DNA of 64,000 nucleotides. Source: Plectosphaerella cucumerina. Its lineage: Eukaryota > Ascomycota > Sordariomycetes > Glomerellales > Plectosphaerellaceae. Location of the stretch: NCBI GenBank assembly GCA_020746995.1, contig JAGPXD010000002.1, forward strand, positions 5,518,001-5,582,000. Reading direction: 5' to 3'. Made by a program: the position numbers and the translations under genes. Shown in pieces: positions 43,836 through 54,248 of the stretch. Positions within the stretch are counted from its first letter, which is position 1. Every line of letters starts with the position of its first letter. The notes beneath the pieces were generated by a model. That model made no database searches. It saw nothing but the letters and a program-made list of their open reading frames with translations, and was not told the DNA's origin.

Positions 43836-45575
43836 ATGTCGCCCTTCAACAAGTTGCCCCTGGAGCTGCTGCTCCGTACAACAAACCACCTATCGACAAC
43901 GGATATCTGCAGCTTTCGACTGACCTGCCGCGCGATTGAGATCTCTCTTTTCAACTCGTTTGCAAGGGAGTTCTTCACCAAGAAGCAGTTCATGCTCACA
44001 TACTCCAGCCTCCAGGTTCTCGTGGAGATATCAAAGTCGCGGATGGGGGACTGCCTCCAACACGTCATTATCGGTCTTGATCACTACGTGAATGCGCAGC
44101 ATAACCTCTCGGCTGCCACTGATTCCGAGCGCGCAAAACTCGGCAAGGTATGTGTGTTCTGCTGGGCCTACCACGTCGATCAACACGCTACGTCGTTGAT
44201 TGACCTGCTGTGTCGAGGGCATCTACCTACATATCTTCAAGTTCAATAGCTAACCCAACAATCACAGTACGCCCAGGGCTTGTTTGCCCAGCAGGCTCTT
44301 CTTGACAGCGGCGATGCTGTCCAGCTTCTTGGCCAAGCGTTTTCAGAGCTGTCGAGGAAACGCCTCCAAGTCGTAGGCATCAGAGACTATGCCTCGCCTG
44401 CTCGCGGCGGACGCGACGGATCGGGCGTGAAGTGGCAGAGTTACGGAGCCACCACCATCCGGCGCGAGACGGGAGTAGACTTGCTGGACGTCAACACGTC
44501 TCGAAGCTACACTTTTTCACCGGAACTGGGTCGACTGGAAGACTACGTCACGCAGGTATTCCGCGTGGTTCTCCTGGCTCTCGGCAAGGTCTCTGCAACA
44601 CCTGCATCCATCGAGGTCCTGAGACACCATTTCGGCCATCTCCTCCCCAACGCTTTCACCATTCCCGACTACCAGACGTCGACCATCGTCCCCCTTCTGA
44701 ACAAGCTCGAGACGATATTTCTTCCCATCAAGGTGCCCAAACTGCCCAACCAGAGGCTCGCCTCCATGCACGTCGTAGACCCCAACACGGGGTCAGTTTC
44801 GGCATGCCCCGACCACAACATCCGAGTCTTCTTGAGTCACATGTCGAACCTCAAGCATCTGCGGATTAATATGGCCCGCGGGGACGCCACCGAGCTTCAA
44901 TTCCTTCGCTGGCTTGGCTCGCCGGCGGGCCCTCAGCCCACACAGTCCGCCAGCCAGGTCGGGAACACCTTCGGTCTACCGTTTACCGCAGAGCCGGCCT
45001 CGCTGCCCCTCGTGGAGTTGAACTTGGGCATGTGTCTTGTCGAGCCCGACACCCTCCTGTCCATCATCAGGAAATTCGCCCCAACCCTGCGCAGGCTTGA
45101 ACTCTGGAAGGTCACACTCGCTCCCTTCATGGACAAGCCTCGGTGTGTCACCGATGGACCAAACTGCATCTGGCCTGCCTTTTTGAGACGCGTCCGCGGC
45201 ATTCCGGGCCTGAAGCTGGATCATCTGATGGTTGGTGAGCCCAAGCAGGATTGCATGCCACCATCACATGCGCCCCAAACCGAGCAGGTTCTGTTCAGAT
45301 CTCTCGTGAATGGCGGACCACCAGCGAGTTTCCATGTGGCCCAGAAGCGAGCGTGAGTACCGCCCGCAACGACCATTTGAAGAACGCACGCTGATTGATT
45401 ATGCTTTTCTAGGTACACGGGCATCGACTGGCAAAACTTCGTCAAGGAACTCGAGAAGGACATGCACGTGATTCGAATCACCCCGGACGACTCGGAAGGC
45501 AGCGACGAGGACATGGATGATGAGGATGACGATGATAACGAAGATGATGAAGATGGCTCTGAGGACGAGAACTAA
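43836..45575 (+). CDS. F-box protein with leucine-rich C-terminal region and acidic tail
   Basis: Three exons (43836-44147, 44268-45352, 45413-45575) give 519 residues; introns are 120 and 60 nt. The N terminus MSPFNKLPLELLLRTTNHLSTTDICSFRLTCRAI is a typical F-box (L-P-x-E-L ... L-x-x-T-D ... R-x-T-C-R), the Skp1-binding part of SCF ubiquitin ligases. The middle carries leucine-rich, irregular repeats (LSHMSNLKHLRINM, LPLVELNLGMCLVEPDTLLSIIRKFAPTLRRLELWKVTL), as in fungal F-box/LRR-like proteins of unknown substrate. The C terminus is a run of Asp/Glu (about 25 residues). Intron 1 is twice the usual length and contains the dispersed GATTGACCTGCT motif. Substrate unknown. Confidence 0.78.
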
Positions 45576-46860
45576 TTAGCGGGGATTTTTTGGTAGCAGC
45601 ATCGCAGGCTGCCCGAGTCGGCGGCGATAAGCAATTTCAAACCTCGTCCACTTTGAATCACGGATCTAGCATCCCACGACTCATTGAGTCCCACCAGGTG
45701 GTTTGATTGACGTAGCAGGTCTGTGGACGAAGGAGGTCTTAGATACAGCAGGTGCGGCGACGCCGCATCATATCGAGCAGGAGGAGAAAAAGAGCACAAC
45801 AGCGAGCCGGTTCTGCTGATCGGCGGAGGGGCCGGCTATGCATGGGTCATGGTGAGCGCCCCACGTAACAACCTAGGAATGGGCGGAGTGTCTGCCTCCT
45901 CCGGAAGTCAAGAGTGTGCAGAACGATGCGATGATGTATGTCGAGGCCTGGGTTGGCGGCTGGGGAGAAGACTGGGTGTCTTGCCGGTGACACTTGGAAG
46001 AGGAGAGGCCTCAGGGCTGGCGTAGCTGTACCACTAGAGGCGATGTTCCGGGCGCATGATGGGGCCATATTGGAGGGACAGGAGGGACTTGACTTGGAAT
46101 CTGACAGGTGACACAGTGAAGCCTTGGATGGCTGGTCTCCCTCGCCTCAGCTAGATCCTCAGTTCAGGCAGCTTCATCGGGCGGGCGAATGAGTGCCCGT
46201 CATGGCACCCTCGCTGTTTTGAGCCGAATGGCAAGGATGCCACCGCTGCCACTTGAGAAGAGCATCAGACTGACGGGGAAAGTTGTCGAAAACACAGCTC
46301 ACGTGAGCTCGCGTCAATGGTTCCACGCCAATTCACGTGTTCCAGGCATCAGCACGGCCAGCCCCACGGTTGGCTCTTGATGCCTGCTATTGTGGATTAG
46401 TTCAGGGGCCACAGCGCCTTGGAGCAGGAGCACGGACGCTCCAATTCGGGTAGCTCGTGTATGATAGTCGCGCCTCTTGTTGGGTTCATTTGGCAGGAGG
46501 GACCTGGGGTCGTGCTTCCCAGTTTGTGCACGCCTACGCCAAAAGCCACAAGGTGCCAACTGAACCAACCGAGCGAGCAGGCAGGCACGCTTGCTGGATC
46601 CTTCCTTCCACGAAGTCGTACGGTTGGGTTCGGAATAAAACCCATACCTCCCCCCAGTTCCAGCGCCGTTCCCAAGGAGTCCCGTCTCATCCCACGACCT
46701 TTTATAACCAACTTCGGGACTGATTGACATCCCGCAACCCTCAGCTCTGCCACGTCTCACCCGAGAAGCAGAACCAGGGCCTCTTGTCCCTTCCCCTTTT
46801 CTCCCCGAGTCTTACCACAGCACAACGCCCGGTGTTCATTCTACCAAGGCCCACTTCATC
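45576..46860. promoter_or_regulatory. F-box gene 3' region and PARP promoter (1.3 kb)
   Basis: No supportable gene. It contains a 14-bp perfect palindrome with an E-box core (46296-46309), a second CACGTG at 46334-46339, and TATAA at 46703-46707, about 155 bases before the PARP start. Confidence 0.5.
46296..46309. promoter_or_regulatory. Palindromic E-box upstream of PARP
   Basis: AGCTCACGTGAGCT is a perfect 14-bp palindrome centred on CACGTG, the bHLH/Cbf1-type core. Another CACGTG lies 34 bases downstream. Binding is not shown. Confidence 0.45.
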
Positions 46861-49179
46861 ATGTCGGGGGTACTTGATGGCTGTGTGGTCTCCCTGGGAG
46901 GCACATTCCCAGGCCAAACCCAGGCACAACTTTCCAAGGAGCTCAAGGCCATTGGAGCGACAATTACACCCAGTGTTACGAAGAAAACCACGCATGTCAT
47001 CACCACCGACGCAGATTTCGGAATCAATGCCAAGGTGCGCACCGGACAGCAGCAGGGCTGCCACATTGTCAGCCTTGAGTGGGTCGAAGAGTCCAAGCTT
47101 CAGGGGGCTCGCGCCGATGAGGCAGACTTCGGCTTGGACAAAGCGCCACCGCCAGCGGTCAATGGCAAGGGAGACTCCAAGAAGACCAACGGCAAGACCA
47201 ACGGCAAGACAGCCGATGCCGTTGCTGCCGCAGATGCCTCGCAGGCCAATGGCGACACCCAAGATGACGGCGCCGACACCTCGACCGCCCGCCGTTCTGG
47301 CAGAAAGCGAGCCGCGCCAGCTGTGAAGCCAGACCCTGACGATGATCCTGCCCCGGCCCCCAAGAAGGCCAAGTCCGGCACAACCAAGTCCAAGAAGGCC
47401 AGCGATGCCGATCCAGTCGACGACGACAAGGGCGCTGCCTCACAGAACGGAAAGGCCGATGACAAGGTCAAGCCAGCCTCCAAGGAGAAGCCCACTGTCG
47501 CCGAGGGTCAGATCCTCAAGTCCAAGGATGCTCTGATCCCCGTTGACGAAGGGGTGCCATTGACCAACCCCTCCGTCTACGTCAGCCCCGAGGGCGTCAT
47601 TTACGATGCTGCCCTCAACCAGACCAATTCAGGCAAAAACAACAACAAGTTCTACCGACTTCAGCTACTCAAGTCAGCTGGCTCTCATAAGACCTGGACT
47701 CGTTGGGGCCGGGTCGGCGAGCGCGGCCAATCGGCTCTTCTGGGCGACGGGACCTTGGCGGATGCCCTGAAGCAATTCTCCAAGAAGTTCAGGGACAAGT
47801 CTGGCCTGCCATGGGACGATCGTGGACTGCCGCCCAAGCCGAACAAGTATGCCTTTGTCGAGCGTAGCTACGACCCCGACTCGGAAGACGAGGACGGCGA
47901 AGTCCCGAGCAAGACCAAGGCCGAGAAGGGCGAGGATGATGAAAGCGAGAAAGAGCTCGTCTGCACGCTCGAGAAGCCTGTGCAAGATCTTCTCGGTCTC
48001 ATCTTCAACGCCTCATACTTGACAGCAGCCCTGAGCGATCTCAAATACGACGCCCAGAAGCTGCCTTTGGGCAAGCTGAGCAAGTCGACAATTCTCAAGG
48101 GGTTCCAAGCCCTCAAGGACCTATCGGAGCTCCTCAACGACCCTGCACTCGGGATGAGCAAGTATAACAAAAGCAGCGCAGCGGCTACCGAGGATCTCTC
48201 GAACCTCTTCTACAGCCTGATCCCTCACGACTTCGGTCGCAACCGTCCACCCGTCATTGCCTCGAGTCCCCAGCTCAAGAAAGAGATAGAACTTCTCGAC
48301 AGTCTGTCTGACATGAAGGCGGCGGCAGACATCATGAAGCTCGACAACAAGAAGTTCGTCAACGAAAAGCATCCTCTGGACGTCAAGTTCGAGGCTCTCG
48401 GCATGAATGAGATGTCAGTCCTCGACCACAAGGCCGAGGAGTTCAAGCTGCTCGAGAACTACCTGCAGGGCTCCAAAGGCGATACTCATCACCACAGCTA
48501 CAAAGTGCAGGACATCTTCCGCATCGAGCGACAGGGCGAGAACGACCGGTTCGACCAGAGCATCTTCTCCAAGGTCAAGTCAGACAGGCGGCTGCTGTGG
48601 CACGGCTCTCGGAGCACAAACTTCGGCGGTATCCTTAGTCAGGGCCTCCGGATTGCGCCCCCTGAGGCCCCCGTCAATGGATACATGTTCGACAAGGGCG
48701 TGTACCTGGCAGACATGGTGAGTACAGAATCGTCCCAGCCAAGCTGTGTGTAGGCGTGATGACTGACTGCAACAGGCCTCCAAATCGGCCAACTACTGCA
48801 ACGCATACAGCTCTGGCGGCAATGCCCTTCTCCTGCTGTGCGAGGCTGAGCTGGGTGATCCCATGCTGGAGCTTGTGAACGCTAACTACAACGCTTGCTC
48901 CATCGCCAAGGCTCAGAATGCCCATTCCACCTGGGGCAAAGGATCTACTGGTCCCAGCAAGTGGATGGATGCCGGCGCGGTTCACCCCTCTCTCAAGGGC
49001 GTCAAGATGGTGAGCCAACATGGCAACATGAAGAAGCAGCAGCTGACAGTCCCTAGCCCGACACCTCCGTCAAGCCTGGCCCAACCAACGTGCCCGGTGC
49101 TTACCTGCAGTACAACGAGTACATCGCATACGACGTTTCCCAGATCAAGCTGCGCTACCTGCTCCGTGTGAAGATGTAA
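46861..49179 (+). CDS. prpA: Poly(ADP-ribose) polymerase (BRCT-WGR-PARP)
   Basis: Three exons (46861-48717, 48776-49009, 49057-49179) with introns of 58 and 47 nt; 737 residues. A BRCT domain (about 1-85, ending with W in SLEWVEES) is followed by a basic/acidic linker with an NLS (SGRKRAAP). Next come a WGR domain (about 255-350, TWTRWGRVGERGQ), the helical PARP regulatory domain (about 365-500) and the ADP-ribosyltransferase domain. The H-Y-E triad is intact: His in LLWHGSRSTNF (about 581), Tyr in GVYLADMASKSANYC, Glu in QYNEYIAYD (last exon). There is no zinc-finger region, as is usual for fungal PARPs such as Aspergillus PrpA and Neurospora NPO. It uses NAD+ to modify nuclear proteins in DNA-damage response and ageing. 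The last exon must be included, since it holds the catalytic Glu. Confidence 0.94.
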
Positions 49180-49886
49180 TGCGCAACTTGAGCGACATGA
49201 CTTTGGCGCCGTAGAGGGGAAAATTGCTTTCGATTTGCGGCGTAATCTGCAGGCCAAATTTATGCTTGGTACGAAGGAAGCAGACAGGAGGGCGTTGACG
49301 GAACTATCTGTTGCCTTTCAATCGGTTATTTGGGGGCTCTACATCATTACTATTTGGGTCCAGGGACTGGACTGCTCACAACAAGCTCGAGATCCAGCGG
49401 TATGGAATTGAAAGGTGGTCTCCAATCCGAGGTACTCTCTGAAGTGAAAGATCATATGGTTGCGCCTATCATTGTCTTGACCAGTACTGTGTCATAGGCG
49501 CGCTCTGGGCGTGGTGATGTCTTTTCGGTTCGTTCGAGCTGCTGCTGGCAATGCTCGTGCTTGAAGGCGACTCCATGACATGGACCGCTCGCTGCGGTCG
49601 AAGCCAGTCGATGAAGCGGTTCAGATACGCAGAAATGGACATTGTGCGTTGAAAACAGTGAGGACTGAAGAAGAAACACAGACTTGTGTCGAGTGTTGCC
49701 GATACAGAAGGTGAAGAAAACAATCTCCAATTGACGGCCAAGATGAGGGGGGCTTCTTCGAGGGTCCCACGTGACCGTGTGCTCCTAAGACGGCACTGTG
49801 TTGGCTCCTGTTGACGACTTTTTCCACCAACTAAACCCTCAGTCAGTCAACCCAAGACCAACCGCCGCCCGCTCCTCGCATCATCC
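49180..49886. promoter_or_regulatory. PARP 3' region and P450 promoter
   Basis: 707 bp. CACGTGAC (minus strand GTCACGTG) lies at 49769-49776, about 115 bases before the P450 start. A short minus-strand frame near 49469-49643 was considered and not accepted. Confidence 0.45.
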
Positions 49887-51670
49887 ATGCCGCTCCTGGA
49901 ATGGATTGCGTTCAAGTTGCTGCGGGCCCTGTCCCTTGGCATTGTCAGCCTCGTGCTGGCCGTGGTCTCGCTTGCCTTGTACAGGCTCTGCCTTCACCCG
50001 CTGGCTCGTGTTCCCGGCCCCAGGTTCGCGGCAGTATCCAATATTTGGCATGCCCTCCACGTCCGGAATGGGCGAATGCTTGAGCTTGGAAAAACTTTGC
50101 ACAAAAAGTACGGTCCTGTTGTCCGGGTTGGGCCGAACGAGGTGTGGTTTGACAGCAAGGACGCCTTTGGGGCCATTTACAGTGCGTGACTCGGCATCAT
50201 GGCGGTTTGCGCACCAGTTGACGCGGCTTGCAGGGGCTGGAAGCGGATATGCCAAATCTGACTTCTACTGTATGTCGCACCAGCCAGGACTCGGACTCGC
50301 CTTGCGTATGCTGACCTACCACAGTGGCAACGGTTCTACAGTCGCCCACGATCGACTATGGGCTGAATCTGCACTTTGCAGACACGCTGGATCTGCTGTC
50401 GGAGCGATACATGGGCCGGTATCGTCTCCAGAGACGGCTAATCGGGCCGTTGTATCAGACTGCGAGTGTCAAGAAGTACGAAAGGGCGGTTGACGATGTG
50501 CTCGAGCGCGTGGTTGCCCAACTCCGCTCGCTGGACGGCGCCGAGGTCGATCTCAAGGAGTGGATGCACATCATCGCCGTCGAGTGTCTCGGGGCAGTCG
50601 TGCTGTCTTGGTCGCCTGGGTATCTGAAGGACAAGACGGACTGGGGCTCAAGCACCCATGGGTACAGGTCGTGGCGGCGCAAGAGCGTCTTTGGCCTGTT
50701 TCCCAAGGTCGTCAAGGCCGAAATTCTCTCCAGGGATTTCGGTCGTCTCTTTGCTAACGTTTGGGGGCTGACTTTCAAGACGGGAAAGGGCTTCAAGCCG
50801 TTCTTCACGGTAAGCCATGGCCATCAGCATCACGCGGCCACCAGCTGACGGGCACCGAAGGGGGTCTATCGAGTCTCGTCACGACGAATCACCCAGGACC
50901 TCAAACCCGCCGAGGTGACGAAACAGAAGCCATCGAAGAAGCCGAAGAATGGGCGCCACCCCCAAGAGGACCTACTTGTCGATCTCATTAGGTTGCACAA
51001 GGAGAAGCCCGAGTTCAACGAGACATATCTCCGTCGAATGGCCACAACAAACTTCGGCGCAGGGCACGAAACGCTGTGCTCGGCGCTGACGTCGATCTTT
51101 TCGATGATTAGCACCCATCCAGAGGCCTGGGCCAGGGTCGCCGACGAGGTGCGCCAGACGGACAAGCCCCTGAGTTTCGACGATGCGGCCCAGCTGCGAT
51201 ACATGCGCGCTGCCATCAAGGAGGCGCAGCGACTGTATCCGGTGCTGGGAATGTCCCTTTCTCGGACCGTGCCGGAGGGGGGTCTCCAAGTCCACGGTCA
51301 CTTCTTCCCCTCGGGTACCACCGTCGGCTGCAACCCTGTTGCACTGCATCGAAACGCGGATATCTTCGGCCTGGACGCTGGCTCCTTCAACCCGGAGAGG
51401 TGGCTGAATGGCGGTGACATCAGGGGCATGGAACGATACAACCTGACCTGGGGCGGCGGCAATCGTATCTGCCCGGGTCGCCACCTGGCGTATCTTGTTC
51501 TATTCAAGGTCGTCCCGGCATTGATCTGGGAGTTTGATATCGAGGTCTCGATGCCACCGGAGGAAGATATTCGATACTACTTCATGGCCATGTTGACTGG
51601 AGTCAAGGCTCGCTTCCATGAGAGAGAAGTCAGCTCAGGAGGCTCGTCCGACGAGTCATCCGACAAGTAG
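49887..51670 (+). CDS. Cytochrome P450 monooxygenase (microsomal)
   Basis: Four exons (49887-50181, 50234-50269, 50325-50809, 50897-51670) including a 36-nt mini-exon; 529 residues. The splices restore AIYRAGSGYAKSDFYLATVLQSPTI. An N-terminal membrane anchor (about residues 8-33) is followed by the Pro-rich hinge HPLARVPGPR. The I-helix shows GAGHET, the K-helix E-x-x-R is KEAQR, and the PERF-like motif is NPERW. The heme loop WGGGNRICPGRHL has the axial Cys, with Trp in place of the usual Phe. The overall pattern resembles the pisatin-demethylase-like group of fungal P450s. The substrate is unknown. No cluster genes adjoin it, so a stand-alone detoxifying or oxidative role is as likely as a biosynthetic one. 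Confidence 0.88.
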
Positions 51671-52303
51671 ATGTCTTACTAGAAGGATTGGCATGAACAC
51701 AGCAGGAGGCCTTGCCAGACATCTCCTGATGAACGACGTGTCGAAGGAGGCCAACGTTCAATTGTGCTAGCAAACATTGTGGTTGTCGTCCTTGTGTACC
51801 TCCGGGGTGTCGAGGTCGTCGCACAAATCGGCCACACAGAGCCGCGTCGGGTAACATGAGTGTTGTAAGGAGACGGCGAGGCAAAATCAAACAGCCCGAG
51901 GTCGATGCAGTATGACTGCGATCCATGTAACCCCTGCGTGCAGGAGCACAGGCGAGGAATTCGAGGCAAACTCGTCATAAAGGGGCTCAGGGGCGCCAGT
52001 TTGAAGGTGAATACGACGGGACACTCTGTACTGATTCCTTAAACCCCACCGTCTTTACTCGTTACGCGTTTGGTGCCTGCCAGTTGCGTGGGAAGGGACA
52101 CGTCTACTCGGTGTTTTGTTGCTGTTGTGAAGACCACCTCACGTGCACGCGTTCTTTCCAATCCCTTCCTTTCTCCCACAACCTCCTCATCTCTCAGGTT
52201 TCTTTCCGCCGCCTTCAAACCGCTGCGGACAAGACAATCAGTCTCAACCTCTATCCTCCTGGTACTTCTCCTTCTTCACATCACGCACTCAATACCACCC
52301 ATC
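51671..52303. promoter_or_regulatory. P450 3' region and promoter of the M14-like gene
   Basis: 633 bp. The last 200 bases are strongly pyrimidine-rich (C/T), as in many fungal leaders. No gene was recognised. Confidence 0.45.
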
Positions 52304-53822
52304 ATGCGCCTCCTCCGCCTCGCTGGCCTGGTCGCCATTCCTCTGTTCGGTCTGGCCGCCGACGCCTCCAGGCAGCACTTGAACCGTCTCGTCACCCGTC
52401 AGGGCGCCTAAGATGAGCAGCCCATGCGCTACACCTACCTCGGCCCCAAGGATGAGGCCGTCATCGGCAAAGGCGACCGCTTCAACGGCGGTCACATCTT
52501 CCCCCTGGGTGCCGGTACCAGCACCCCGTCCAAGAACGCAAGCCGCCCCATGTTCGAGACCATCCTCAACCACAAGGAGGTCGTGTCTGCCATGCTTGGT
52601 CTCCGTGCCGAGTACGGTATCAACCTGATTCACCCCCCTCACCGTTCCTCCGAGGGCCGCTCTCCCGTCATTGGCACGATCCCCTGCAGCGATGGCCGCG
52701 ACGCAAGGAAGGCTGGCTCCTGCGGCTCCGACGACTCTTACAATGTCCTCTTCACGGCCAACATGCTTGGCCATGACCGCTCCAGCTCGGATGCCATCAT
52801 CTACTTTGTGTCGGACCTTCTCGTGAGTACCCAAAGCTTGGCCTGAGTTTCAATGATCGCTGATTCCTCGTTAGTATGCCCGCAAGCACGGCCTTGGCCT
52901 CGAGTACGGCAACGTCACCTACTCCAACCGTGACGTCGAGCGTGCGGCCTCGGTCGGCATTGTCTTCTTCCCTCTGGTCAACCTGGACGGCATGATCTTC
53001 GACGCCGAGAAGAACACCTGCTGGCGTCGCAACCGCAACAACTCAACCATGGAGGATGACGAGGTCTGGAAGCAGCACTCTGTCGGCGTTGACATCAACC
53101 GCAACTTCGATATCGCCTGGGACTTCGAGCGCATCCTGGACATGTCCGCCCGTGGAGCCAAGAGGCTCAACTCAGACAGCGCCCGCAACGAACTTTACCG
53201 CGGCGACCATCCCATGTCCGAGCCTGAGACGCAGAACCTTGCCTGGGTCTTTGCCAAGTTCCAGCGTATCAGCTGGCTCATGGACGTCCGTGTTCTTGGC
53301 CGCCGCGTTGTGACCCCTTGGGGCATCGACCTGAACCAGGACAATGTGACTGAACAGAACTGGCGTAACAAGGAATTCGGTGGGTGACAAACACCAACAG
53401 CAAAGAAAAGTAACTGACCAACATACCCAGATGGCAAGCGTGGCGACATCCAGAACCTCAACGACGTCTACGGAGAGTACATGGACCCCTTCGACAGGTC
53501 CCTTCACAGGAACGTCTCCCGCCTGATAAGGGACGAGCTCTACTCTGTTGCGGGTCGCAACCACTCGGCCGGCGAGACGGCGTATCTCGGTCCTCACACG
53601 GGAACCTTCATCGACTGGGCCTACTCTCGCCACATTGTGAGCCAAAACGCTGAGAAGGTCTTCTCGTTCGCCTTTGAGTTTGGCGACCCCGACCGCGAGG
53701 CCAGGAAGAACAAGGCCATCTGCGGATACTACCCCAACAAGATGAGCCTGAACATCAACATGAAGGAGGCTGCTGTCGCGTTCATGACGCTGCTCCTTGA
53801 GGCTTCGCAGCGTCGTTCCTAG
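52304..53822 (+). pseudogene. Secreted carboxypeptidase-A-like (M14) protein, zinc ligands lost and in-frame stop after the signal peptide
   Basis: Three exons by frame continuity (52304-52822, 52875-53379, 53431-53822), 472 codons in total including an in-frame TAA at 52409-52411 (codon 36) and the terminal TAG. Codons 1-19 encode a clear signal peptide (MRLLRLAGLVAIPLFGLAA). After the TAA the same frame continues without a break from MRYTYLGPKDEA (ATG at 52424), a possible leaderless start. M14 features remain: VNLDGMIFDAEKNTCWRRNRN, VDINRNFD (substrate-binding Asn-Arg) and FAFEFG (catalytic-Glu position). However, the HxxE zinc motif reads HDRS and the third ligand region reads DVRVLG with Arg for His. 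Two of three zinc ligands are therefore missing and the family member is a predicted pseudo-enzyme. Whether the gene is dead, or translated without export, is not known. Confidence 0.7.
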
Positions 53823-54248
53823 GTCGGCAGAGGGGGTGATTGATTCCGGAGGATGGACGGGCGCTCAGGCGTCGCACGAGAGCATCTTGCGAGATGCAAT
53901 ACAACAGATGTAGATCTGTGCAGTGAATGGATTTAACATCCGTGTCGTAATTCGTCCCGTTGGTTGAGTGAACATGCTCTTGACTTGCCGTTGATAAAAT
54001 AAGGACTAGGTCCCCGCCCGGTATGTCTCTGCACGTGCCCGGGCTGCCCAGCCCAGTGTGAGTTGCCACTTTCACTGTAGTACCCCACATTCTATGACAT
54101 CCCACCTCGAACATCCACTAACGCTGCTTTGGCCAAATTGCCTGGCGGCGCTTCCTCAATTGCCCTCGAGTGCGACAACCCACGATCCTATCCTGGCCCG
54201 GCTACACTCCTACGATCAAGCCGGCTTCCACAGCCGCCCTCCGCCAAG
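53823..54248. promoter_or_regulatory. Intergenic, promoter of srp54
   Basis: 426 bp in tandem orientation. No element was recognised. Confidence 0.4.

Larger units (their letters stand above)
42775..45721 (+). repeat. Dispersed degenerate 17-bp motif family around the tRNA and F-box gene
   Basis: The core GATTGACCT(G/C)CT occurs at 42787, 43424, 43473 and 44198 on the plus strand, often flanked by CTACGTC or TGTGTCG. At 43473-43500 two units are in tandem (17-base spacing). A GATTGACGTAGCAGGTC copy at 45705-45721 reads partly in the opposite sense. One copy (44198-44216) lies inside intron 1 of the F-box gene. The copies are similar but not identical, and no terminal repeats or coding remnant are seen. 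Confidence 0.65.

Noticed and set aside
49469..49643. A short minus-strand frame starting MSISAYLNRFIDWLR, reminiscent of the N terminus of Arl8-type small GTPases
   Set aside because: No P-loop or other GTPase motif follows in any frame, so the likeness rests on about 15 residues only.
52331..52412. An intron that would remove the in-frame TAA of the M14-like gene
   Set aside because: Candidate donors here are not GTA/GTG-type, no branch site is visible, and removal would destroy the signal peptide; shorter choices are below a workable intron length.
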